Shown here in pieces: positions 21,627 through 31,780 of a DNA stretch of 64,000 nt. Location of the stretch: NCBI GenBank assembly GCA_032871835.1, contig CM065296.1, positions 15,950,001 through 16,014,000 of the forward strand. Direction: 5' to 3'. A model generated the notes under the pieces. The model did no database searches. It saw only the letters and a program-made list of their open reading frames with translations, and was not told where the DNA came from. Numbering within the stretch: the stretch's first letter is position 1; each line of letters begins with the position of its first letter. This DNA is from Dipteronia dyeriana. Lineage: Eukaryota; Streptophyta; Magnoliopsida; Sapindales; Sapindaceae. Position numbers and translations under genes: made by a program.

Positions 21627-22390
21627 TGTAAAAAGCACCTCTAAGCACTAGTAGACCCCGGGTGCAGCAGTCTACCTTGCAGTACCAGGTCCAGCACGAC
21701 CCGGGGATCTCGACATCGTTGTAAGAGCAGAACGAAGTACATGCACCCTCGTGGACACCTGGTGTCTAGGCACCACGGTGACGATCTGTACCCCTATCGA
21801 GGTACGTATTCTACCTTTATGGTAGATAGAAAGATGCCCGGAAAGTTTCTAGAAGATTTTAAGGCTCCAACAAGATCAACCAAGCACCTTACCACCGGAA
21901 TGGTACCTTGAATTACCTTACCAGAGTGGCCAATCAAGTGCCACATCACTAGACTGGTACTCTAGGGTATCCTACTAGCAGGCTGGTACCCAGTATAGCA
22001 TATCTTCACCATCTCTATAGGTCAAGCGCCACCTCATTAGGATTTTACCTCGGGGCACCTCACCGATAAACTGGTACCCTAAGGTACCCCGCCATGACAC
22101 CAGATCGATGCTTTGAGGGGCCACATGGAAAATAGATGACATTGGATTATTCACCAAACACGTGGATGAACTCTTCATGTACACCATTACAATTAAAGAA
22201 ATTCAAACAACACCCTTTCATGCCACGATATTCTCTGCCTAATCCCCAGGGTCATCGTATTAAACAGAAAATCCTCTAGAACGGGAAAGGAGGATCAATC
22301 TGTTGACCTCTGACTTGCTCTCTAAGGGAAAACCCTAGACTTCACACATAAAAAGAAGGAGAATATCGAGGGGAAATAAGGGCATGGAGA
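21627..22390 (+). mobile_element. TatG: left part of 5' LTR, split by Ath2
   Basis: The region begins TGTAAAAAGCACC right where Ath1 gag homology ends. It is richer in GC than its surroundings (21655-21790) and contains repeated 'ctggtacc' pieces (21955-22095) that can pair with 'ggtacc'. It is interrupted at 22390 by Ath2 and resumes at 61805, where it runs to a gypsy PBS. The assignment as a 5' LTR comes from that right-hand end. The exact left boundary is inferred. Confidence 0.65.
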
Positions 22391-23768
22391 TGATTGGTCA
22401 TTATTTGTATATATTTTTAATCCCTTTTCCTATGATCAATTGCTTGTTTCTTAAGCCTTTTTAGGTATTAATTTATGTGTTTGAGCATTTTTCAGGACAA
22501 TGGATCTTAATGTTATGTTTGGAAGTTTGGAAGCAAAAAGAGGCAATTTTTCCAATTGCGGCTGTGGAGGTCGCTGCCCATGCAAAGCATCCACCGCGGT
22601 ATAAAGAGCGAAGAATCATAGCCGAGCCATCTTCCATGACCGCGGTCTGTACCACGGTCCAGGTCGTCTCTACCCGCTGTCTCCAAAGTGGAACATCACA
22701 GAGAGCCCATTACTTCATGCAACACGGTCTGAGCAAGCTGTCTGTGCCGCGGTCTAGGGAGCGATTGTGTGTATTACTTATTGTCTTGGGAATTCTGAAC
22801 CCTATTTTGAAAAGAACCTACATTTTATCGATTTATGGAAGTGATAGCATCAAATATCATCTCTTCATATTTTTTTTCAAACAAATAGCAATTCTTTCAA
22901 TCATCGTTGCGCATCCGAAGATTTGAATATGAGAAGATTTCAACATTGAAGATTTGAAGAATCCGTTTGAGGCCTCAATGGGTTTTATCTTTTACTTCTC
23001 TTGTCTTTCTATTTTCATGATATGTAACTAAATCCATAACTAGGGAATCAATGTTAACCTTTTGTGAATGCTCATACTTGGATTTATATTATTTCATCAA
23101 TTCATTTCTTGATTTATTCATTATTCTTAACTACTTAATCCTCATTAATTTTAATTTTTGTTCACACCTGGACCAAAGGTTGAAAGAATATTTGGCATGA
23201 TTTTTGGATTAAGACTATCTGATAATTAGGGTTAGAGTGGGCCAAACTTAATCTTAATTAATGATCATGTGAATGAATGAATTTTATCTTTAGCTAGACC
23301 AAAGCAAAGTAATAGAATTTGGTTCTTGTTTCTTGCACTTGATGGGTTTCCGATCATTATTCACACCTAGACCAAATGGTGAATAGTGGTTGGGAAAACG
23401 TGACTCAACCCGCGACCGAACAGTAATAGTCACATTAAAGACAAAGAATGAACCCTAGAATCTTGTTTACAAATTAATTCCAAATATTGAGTGTTCATAA
23501 TTAGGGATCATTGATGACCTAGTGTTTTCTCACCCATGACCACAACTCAATCTTCTCAATTACTTTCTTAGTTTAATTTAATTTAGTTTTCAGTTTAAAT
23601 TAATCAATATCAATCTTTTGGCTACTTTCAATTTAGCTTTAAGTAGAATTAGATTTAATCGGTAAATCTCTAGTCCTCGTTAGAACGATCCTTACTTGCC
23701 ACTGTGCTTATCTTCACGATTCATTCACTTACGAGCATTGTTTTTATAAACACGATTTCAAGTAATCA
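22391..23768 (+). repeat. Ath2 5' LTR
   Basis: It starts TGATTGGTCATT and ends CA at 23768. From about 22650 on it aligns with the 3' LTR from 60611. It contains several CCGCGGT or near matches (about 22598, 22640, 22655, 22752). The open frame at 22477-22926 (149 codons) covers this GC-rich part but has no known domain and is broken in the 3' LTR, so I do not call it a gene. Confidence 0.88.
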
Positions 23769-23774
23769 AGTTTT

Positions 23775-23792
23775 TGGCGCCGCTGCCGGGGA
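23775..23792 (+). other. Primer-binding site of Ath2 (tRNA-Asp type)
   Basis: TGGCGCCGCTGCCGGGGA follows the LTR by six bases. It matches the sequence known for Athila elements and is complementary to the 3' end of a tRNA-Asp. Confidence 0.9.
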
Positions 23793-23943
23793 CTAGTTAA
23801 ATTTATTGGTTAATTCTACCTTTAGTCTTATTTAATAGATTTAATTAGTTAGGTAGTAGAGTCATTAATTTTAGATTTGTATTTTTTATTTTATTTTCTT
23901 AGTTTACTGTGTGTCTACCTTTTGTTTCAGGTTTTTACGGTGA

Positions 23944-25640
23944 ATGCAAGGTAGAAGATCACTGCAAGGAGAATTAATGTCGTTGAACGACAACATTGAT
24001 CGTATTGGACAAAGAACAATGGGAGACGATGGAAATTGCAACATCCAAGAGGTTCCGAAACTACCAGTTGTGCTTATCAAGACCATGAAGGATTACAACA
24101 GACCTATAGTTGATAATCACCCTCTATGCATTGCATTGGATAAGGCAGCTAGAAACTATGAGCTGAAAAGTTTCCACTACAATCTGTTATCTACTTTCTA
24201 TGGACTTCCAAATGAATATGTATTTAAATTCCGTAGAGAGTTCTATGCAGAAATTCAAGCTTTTCCAAACCCCAGGATGACGGAAACAATCTGCGTATGA
24301 GGTGTATTCCACATGCTCTCAAGGAAAAGGTGAAAACATGGCTTTTGACTTTGCCTCCGGCTTCACTGACAACATGGAAAGAGGTGGTAGATAGACTTAC
24401 TGATTAGTTTTATTCTCCTCAAAAGACTAGTGAGATCAGGTCCAAGATTACGAATTTCTTTCAAGGGGACTAAGAGTCATTCTATGATGCATGAGAGCGT
24501 TATAATATGATTCTGTTTGATTGTCCTCAACATTGATATCAAATGCACCAACTCTGGCAGTGGTTTTATGATGGACTAAATGATATTTAAGCTGTATCAA
24601 TGATTAATACATGTAGAGGATCCGTGAATGACAAGACTCTAAAGGAATTGCAAACTATCTTCAAAAAACTTGCTAGAAATTCCCGAGAGAAGAACTCTAG
24701 GAGAAGGAAGGGAATTAATGAAGTAAATACTAGTGCCTGGAAGTCAATGCAAACGTCACAAATGCAGAAAACTATAGAAGTACTTTTCAATCAGGTCGGA
24801 CAACAAAGAGAAGAACATCACAAGGGATATGAGCAACCATGGTATGGTGCGGAAGTTTTTCAAGCAAGAGGTCTGGGACTTAATGATGAGGAAGAAGTAC
24901 AAGCTATGAACAATTTCAACTCTCGACCTCGGAATGATCCTTTTTCAAACACATACAATCCAGGGTGGGGAAATCATCCAAAATCCTCTTCGAGAGATAA
25001 TCAAGGCACCAGGAACCAGTAGGGAAATAACAACAATTATGGCCAGAGACAATATAATGCCGTTACCTAGCAGAACCCTGTATCTCAACCCACAAACCTG
25101 TCATTGGAAGATACAATGAAGCAATTTATACATACTATGGACCAAAGAATGAATCAGCAAGAAAAAAGGCTGTAAGACACTAATGTGAGATTTTAAAATA
25201 TTGATGCTTCATTAAGGAAGATGGAAACACAAATTGGGAAACTAGCAGAAGCTAATCAAAGGAATGAGCCAAGAAAATTTCCAAGCCAAAATGAGCACGC
25301 AAAGGCCATCACAGCTTAATGGAATGGTAAAGATTTAAATAATGATGAACCTACTGAACTATTTAATGCTTTTATTAATGTTTCAGGTTTCTCGAAAAAA
25401 ATTTGAGAAACTAGGAGAAGATGAAGAGCTTAAGGTAGATAACTCCAAGGATACATCGAAAATTCACAAATTGCCTATTCCTTTTCCATCTAGAGTTCAA
25501 AGGAACAGGCTCAACCAATCATTCAATGAGATTTGTAATATCCTATCAAATGACAATGTTAGTCTGAGGAGATTCATAAGATGCCAGCCTATGCAAAGTA
25601 TTTTAAAGAACTCAAATCAATAAGTAGGAAGATTGATTCA
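23944..25640 (+). pseudogene. Ath2 gag
   Basis: The ATG at 23944 opens MQGRRSLQGELMSLNDN and stays open to 24298, including NYELKSFHYNLLSTFYGLPN, the conserved Athila Gag core. A frameshift near 24280 and stops (for example about 24404, 24470 and 24490, mostly TAG) follow. The frame resumes at 24600-25022 with KELQTIFKKLA, a Q-rich stretch and NNFNSRPRNDPFSNTYNPGW. A coiled-coil-prone tail (25100-25320) precedes the protease linker. Gag would form the particle; this copy is broken. Confidence 0.85.
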
Positions 25641-26240
25641 TATGAGACAGTGCCAATTCCTGATGGAGCAAGTGCAATACTCTAAAAGAAGTTATCTCTG
25701 AACCTTAATGATCCTGGAAGTTTCAATATCACCATCATAGTGGGAGAAATAAGAAAAGAGAGAGCCACACTGGATCTAGGGGTGAGCATTAGTTTGATAT
25801 AGTATACTGTATATAAAGAGATAGGGCTGAGTAATCTTAAACCAGTCAACATGCAGGTTTCACTTGCTGATTGATCTATTAGGTATCCTCGTGGAATTGT
25901 GGAAGATGTTCTAGTCCTAGTTGGCAAGGTCATTATACCTACATATGTTATCATACTGGATATGGAGGAAGAAGCCACCGATACAATTGACTTCCCTATC
26001 TTGCTCGGTAGAACATTTATGTCAACCGCGAAGGCTATCATAGATGTTCAAAATGGGAAGGTTTCCATGACAGTGTTTGATGAGACAATCAATGTTGATG
26101 TTTTTGAATATTTGAAACATCTGGTAGGTGTTACTGATTGTTTCAATATGGAAGTAGTAGATCCAAGAGTTTGTCCAGAATCAACTTCGACCTTAAAAGA
26201 ATCTCAAAATAGCAAAAGAAGTAAAATTTCACATACCTAA
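25641..26240 (+). pseudogene. Ath2 aspartic protease
   Basis: Frames read LSLNLNDPGSFNITIIVGEI, then TLDLGVSISLI (about 25765-25800), where Athila proteases carry D-L-G as the catalytic motif, then RYPRGIVEDVLVLVGKVI and ILLGRTFMSTAKAIIDVQNG (about 26000-26060). Stops occur after SISLI and after SLAD. Past the protease the frame runs through VFEYLKHLVGV to a stop at 26238. In Athila the RT follows here; instead a different ORF begins at 26265. Confidence 0.85.
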
Positions 26241-26264
26241 TATGATTGTGCAAGATATAAGAAC

Positions 26265-26939
26265 ATGATGATTGAGCAAGTAAAAGAAGACAAACAGATG
26301 ATTGTCGCTCTTAACTCTGAATTGACAACAAGGATCATTGAATTACTAGAAGAAAAAAAGTCTTCATTACAAAGGTATGAAACACTTTCTCAAGAGGTTG
26401 AAGAGCTCAAAGAAGAGTATGATCACTGGATTAAGCTAATTAAGGCTAAGACTGAACAAAGAGATAAAGCCTTAGAGATTTTGAAGATTACGATGCTTGA
26501 AAGCATTGCAAAGATTAAAAGAGCAAAGCAAGAGATCAAGTCAATGGTCATGGATAAGAAGAAGCAATTGGCAGAAGTCGAGATCAATATGGTGAATAAT
26601 GATAAGTCAAGTGATTCCATCACCAAAAATGAAGATCCAATTAAGAAAAGAAGAAACAGAAACAAAAGGAATCAAGATCGATCATTGAACAACAGCCACC
26701 AGAGAGGTAACATTCATAGATTTATTCCCGTTTGTCACTTTTGTAACAGGAAGGGTCACATTCTACCACGATGCTACGAGTATATAAGACAATATAAACA
26801 AGGGAGAATGAATCCAACAAATGTGAAGAAAGTACGGATCAAAAAGGCTGAGCTAAGAAACGTTGAAAGTGGTGGAACTTTCAGGTTGAAGAAAATTGGT
26901 GATGAATATATGATTGTCGCTTCACCATTAGATATGTAG
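26265..26939 (+). CDS. Intact ORF: coiled coil plus Sire-like zinc knuckle in the pol slot of Ath2
   Basis: An uninterrupted 224-codon frame, the longest intact Ath2 frame. Residues about 1-110 are heptad-rich and charged (ELLEEKKSSLQRYETLSQEV), predicted coiled coil. A basic stretch (KKRRNRNKRNQDRS, about 126-140) follows, then RFIPVCHFCNRKGHILPRCY (about 151-170), a CX2CX4HX4C zinc knuckle very like the one in SireB Gag (FIPICHYCNMVGHIRPRCF). The C-terminus has a short lysine-rich tail. It begins 26 bases after the protease stop and ends just before 'gtgggaggcaacccaccc', a sequence typical of the end of Athila pol. The likely origin is a Sire-type gag C-terminal half taken into an Athila backbone. 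It may be an RNA-binding accessory protein; function is inferred. Two ATGs stand together at the start (MM); either could serve. Confidence 0.7.
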   Translation: MMIEQVKEDKQMIVALNSELTTRIIELLEEKKSSLQRYETLSQEVEELKEEYDHWIKLIKAKTEQRDKALEILKITMLESIAKIKRAKQEIKSMVMDKKKQLAEVEINMVNNDKSSDSITKNEDPIKKRRNRNKRNQDRSLNNSHQRGNIHRFIPVCHFCNRKGHILPRCYEYIRQYKQGRMNPTNVKKVRIKKAELRNVESGGTFRLKKIGDEYMIVASPLDM

Positions 26940-27290
26940 CACTCACCTATGTCTCGCCTAGATGATAAATAAAGTGCTTGGTGGGAGGCAACCCACCCAG
27001 GTTAATTCTTTTGCTTTTGCTTTTAATTTTTAATTTTTATTTATTTTTGGGTCATAATTAGTGTGTGTCACAATAACCTTTATAGGCAGAATTGAATATT
27101 GTAAAAGTTTTTAGTCTTGTGCCTAATTTGGATGCATTGATTAATTCAGGTTTGGGGGTATCTTGTAGTTTAAAATGAAAAGAATACGTGCTTCTAATGA
27201 GTGCATATTTGCACTGTGCAGATGAAGTTTGGGAACAATTTTGTTCTTGCACCGCTGGCCAGACCGCTCTCTAAACACATGTCTTGACCG
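26940..27290 (+). other. Ath2 spacer between ORF2 and the A2 insertion
   Basis: Non-coding. It contains 'gtgggaggcaacccaccc' (about 26980), a hairpin-capable motif usual after Athila pol, a T-rich tract (27000-27050) and 'ggtttgggggt' (about 27150). Near the end are accgctggcc, agaccgctct and cttgaccg, diverged repeats of the CCGCGGTC theme. A2 is inserted at the last of these. Confidence 0.6.
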
Positions 27291-29678
27291 TGTTAGGATT
27301 ATGCTCGATAGCAAGAGTGTAATATTGTATTTGACAATCTTTTCATATGAATAAAGTGATTTCTAGTTTAACAAATCTTATAGCATTTATAGTTTAATTA
27401 TTATAATTGTCAAAAGTAAATAATCATAAGGTCAAAAGACTATGAAAAAAGAATAATTTTTCATACATCTAGATATGTATGAGGTAGACACAATTCTTTA
27501 ATTAGTATTAAATAATATTCACAATTTAAGATAAAAGGTTAGGCGCCTTTATCTTGTCAAAGTTGTAGATTCTTTTGCTAGCATTTGAGTGGGATCAAAT
27601 TGTTATGATGAGTCTAAAATCATCAAAGTATGGTGTCTTTGGGAAAAAGAATATAGTGCACTGGGTTCATTGAATAGGATCACAATTAAATAGTTTATTT
27701 AGTACCGTCAATAGATAAAAGTTTTTCAATTGAAGACAATCGGAGAGTCTATCTCAATCCTGAGATAAATGATCGACTTATGGTTGCAAGTGTTATCATT
27801 TGAGCTATCAATGAGTACGATTATATAGCATAGTCTATCCTCGATAGTTTGGTGGTATTCATTTGTTAATCGTTAGAGGACTGCATTTATAGATATGGAC
27901 ATCGTGGCTCCATTTATTAAATAAGAGTAGAATATCATCATATGTATGCTTTGAGGTATTGGATATTAAATCTAAACGTTAAGTTTTCAATAGTGTCTAT
28001 TGAAACATGGCTTCTGGACAAGTCAAAATATCCAAGTTCAAAATGTAGTCATATGAGTAAATATGGTAACTTGGAGAGCTATAGATGGTCTTTGAGCTCT
28101 TGGCGATTACTGGTATTTTTAACGAGGATACACTTTCTCCAATAATATTGTATAGGGTACGAATGAGTAACATCAACTTATTTTATCTTTATTTAAGAGT
28201 TCAATTTTAGTTCTTTAGTGGAATGAACTAAAATTAAATAGATTGGACCTAAGTGAATCATTTGTTGATTGTGATTGGGTTGTGTCTATTGGAGCTTAAA
28301 TTTAGATAGCCCACCAAAATCCCCAATCAACATGAACTTGCATGGATCACTCGATATATTCTACCGGACCAATTTAGTGGTCCATCTATAATTGTATTAA
28401 GGCATGTGAACTTGTTTCTTTTTGTAAGAATAGGTCTAGTTCACATGTGGACTTTTTATTAAGGACCAATGGATTTAATAAAATAAGAAAAATAATATAT
28501 GACCCATATACATGTGTTGGGCGGCAAGGCTATTAAGAATAGCTTAAATTTTATTTTATTTATTTTATTATTTAATTTAATGGAAATTAATTAATTTGTT
28601 GATTAATTAATTACTTAATTAAAAGTCAATGTTTTTCCTAGTAGGAGATGGTCTCCTAAAATTATACTATTGTTGGTAGTGTAATTAATGTTAAAGACTA
28701 TATTTGATAAGTAGATAAATAAAATGAATTATTTATCTAATCAAATTAGTAAGTCTTTAATATGGTTACAAATACACTTTTGAGTTGGATTAGGAGTCCT
28801 GGTGGAGGATATAATTCTTTTTTGCAAAGGATTCATAACCACCAAGTAAATCTACCTAAGGAAAGGTTTCTTAACTACCAAGTAAATTCTTCTTAGGAAA
28901 AGAACTAAGTCTCCTAATTATATTAAGTTAAATTTCGGTCAGCTATGTATATATATGAGGAGGATAGAATTCCTTTTAAAAAAGGATTCTTAACTCTCAA
29001 ATAAATCCACCTAAGGAAAGGATTCTTGCCAACCAAGTAAATCCTTTTCAGGAAAAGATTTATGATCCTATATATATGTGTGTGTGATTTTCTGTTAGCC
29101 ATAAGATTCTATGATGAAAATTTCGGCCATGCTAGGTAATTTTCAAGAGAGAATTTGGCATAGCAAGAGAGAATTTTGAGGGAGAAATATTTAGTTTTTT
29201 CTCTAGACAAAATTCGATCAACTCATAGATAAATGGTGTGTGAATTCGACCTGGAAGAGAAAAAATGGGAACGTTTTTGTTTTTAATAGTATACTAGTAT
29301 CCTTTACATCAAAAGGGTTTTGTGTACAACATTAAATCAAGGTTCACGGGAGTTTTAATCAAGTTGATTGATAATTCACAAGTGACCGGACCTTCTTGGA
29401 TTTTTCTCTTGAAGGATATTTGTAACTAACAAAGAAAAGATGTTGCTTTGTCTCCATCCTCTAATATACAATTTAAAGAAAGGGAGCCCACACTCCAAGG
29501 TGATTCACATTCGTGATTGGATTGAAAGATCTTACGGAATCAATTCGGCACTTGTTCAATCGTCACGAGGAAAAGGTACGATACTTTTATATATATATCA
29601 ATGAATCTAGGGTTAAGGTTCTCGTTGCATAAAGGGATTTTTTTTTATATATTCAAACCCAAATTTCGATTTTCTCAC
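27291..29678 (+). repeat. A2 5' LTR, 3' end and PBS deleted
   Basis: It starts TGTTAGGATTATG and is collinear with the A1 LTR to 'ttttctcac' at 29678, then jumps to 'ccttgattaattgatg' of the leader. Compared with A1 (5127-5182), about 56 bases are missing, including TGGTATCAGAGC. The ends share 'ac' on both sides, fitting a microhomology deletion. Confidence 0.88.
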
Positions 29679-30044
29679 CCTTGATTAATTGATGTATGTG
29701 TTCATGAATCTTTTTCTTTTATTGTATATATGCATGTTTCAGAAAGAGATGGCACTCTAGGTATTCGCATATATATTTACATTGGAATGTATGGTATATT
29801 TATGTTTTATACGTGGTTTGGTATTGCTCAATTTTGGCCCTAGAATTTCAATGTATTTTGTTTTGGGATTGTAACAAGAAGGGTTGTCTATTATCGCCAT
29901 AATTTCCTTCTTGGTAGTTGCTAAGTTTTTTTTTATTTTGTTGTTGTAATAATAAAAAAAAACTGCAGTATTTTATTATTTAAATTCTTCTGTAATACAT
30001 TCAAGTTTCGATGACTCGAAGGTTTGAAGAATTAGGAGCAACCG

Positions 30045-30260
30045 GAACAAGTTTGGGACCGTGCGAGCCGTAACAACAAACGTGCGTGCGAAGAGTGCAC
30101 AGCCACGTTTGTTGTGACATGGGCTGCGCACGGTAGCCCTTTTGGTAGCCATGGGCTGCGTATGGAAACCCTTTATGGGTTTGCAGCATGCGCAAGCCCA
30201 TGGGCAAGGGCGAAGGGTGCGCACGCTAATGGGAGGTAGCCGAGGGAGTCCGAACGACGA
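30045..30260 (+). promoter_or_regulatory. A2 copy of the GC-rich leader island
   Basis: The hairpin of A1 is here at 30079-30109, with the outer AACGT/ACGTT stem kept and the inner arms changed to GCGTGC and GTGCAC, which pair less well. The two 'catgggctgcg' repeats are also present. The rest of the leader (29679-31023) is AT-rich, non-coding and similar to A1. Confidence 0.5.
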
Positions 30261-31023
30261 AGTTCACGTGAAGACTTGTTCGTCAAAAAAGGAGTTCTTG
30301 TATTCCAAGATATATGTAATTAACTTGTTTTTCTAGGATGGACCAAAATTGTAGCTATTTATATTTTTGTAAATATTGCAATGTTTGTCATTATTTGATA
30401 ACATGTCATATAGAATAGGAGTGCCACTCATATATCTCGTTTGGTATGAACATGCATTGAATGGTTTAAGTATCCAAATTGGCTTCTAGATAACTTGGTA
30501 AATCATTCTTTGGAATTCGATCACACGCCTTAAACAATTGAGTGGGAGAAGGTGTTTTGGAACACTTACGACCTCCAAGTTTAGTTGAGCTTTATGTTTC
30601 GTGAATAACCTCCCAAGAGGCATTCATGAATGGAATTTAGTAAAATACTTCCTTACAAGGATAGACTTGACAATTAGCCCAAACGATATCTACTCCCAAT
30701 GGAGGGATATTCGTGAGGGATTATATTGAAGGTCGATAGCTTGGTAACACACTCGATTTGAGTTTATTAATATCCTCCCAAGAGTTCTTGTTAATAAAAT
30801 CACTAGGCTAAAATTGAAAATGTTGGTTGTTATGTTAACAATTAGGTGGGACCTAGTTCAACTAGTACAAGGTGCGTACTCCCAAAGGAGGCGTGACATT
30901 TATGGGTGTTGGATAACCGTTGAATTTTTATGATTGAATTATTTTATTTAATTCAAGATAAATATTCAAAAGTGCTTTATCATGATTATTTACTTATATA
31001 TTTTTTGTTAATATAAAGAAATC

Positions 31024-31780
31024 ATGACCCCATCCCTAACCAAATTCCTAAAAGATAATACTTTAACTAACGATAATTATGTCACATGGAAAAAGGAATA
31101 TTGGGTTGTTGTTGCAAACTGAAAAGTATAAGTTCATTCTGTATATTCCTTAACCACCAAACTAATGAATCTAACTCAGGAAGCAAAGAGATGAATATCA
31201 GTAATGGAAGTCTTCGGATGAGATGGCTAAATGTACGTTACATTATGGCCATCATCTCTGATGTGTTGCAACAGCAACATTAAGGAATGGAGACTGCTAC
31301 CGATATAATGATGTCTCTAGAGGAGATGTTTGCTATGAGGTCTAGGATGACTAAGAGAGAGAGGCAGTAATTGCTTTTATGAATCTTAGGATGAAACTTG
31401 GACAGGGTGTGGAAGATCACATGATAAAAGTCATAGCACATCTTAACATTGCTGAACTGAATGGTGAGACCAAAATTGACATGATTGTCAACTCACTATC
31501 GGATTCCTTTGATCAGTTCAAGTCGGACTACACCTTGAATAATAAGGAATACACCTTGCAAGGTCTGATGCAAAATATTCAAAGCACCAAGAAAATCCTT
31601 GTGAAAGGCAAGGGTAAAGAGATTCATATGCTTGGTAAGTTGCTACTGTTAAAGACCCGTAAGAAGGTCAAGAGACAACAGAAGAAAAAACAACTTGAGC
31701 CTTCTTAGAAGGAGACCAAGAAAGTAACCAAGATCAAAGGAAATTGTTTCTTTACTGGTGAAAAGGGTCAAAGGAATAGA
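31024..31780 (+). pseudogene. A2 gag
   Basis: The ATG at 31024 gives MTPSLTKFLKDNTLTNDNYV. After a frameshift near 31090, the central copia Gag domain is clear at 31379-31708: MKLGQGVEDHMIKVIAHLN, then KIDMIVNSLSDSFDQFKSDY and LQGLMQNIQSTKKILVKGKG, followed by a lysine-rich tail to the TAG at 31706-31708. That TAG is also in A1. Beyond it the frame gives GNCFFTGEKGQRNRLNKNEF, a zinc knuckle missing its second cysteine and entire second half, joined in frame to the protease tail. Gag would package RNA; the knuckle is not functional. Confidence 0.88.

Noticed and set aside
22477..22926. 149-codon open frame in the Ath2 5' LTR as a possible gene
   Set aside because: It lies wholly in an LTR, has no known domain, and is broken in the matching 3' LTR.
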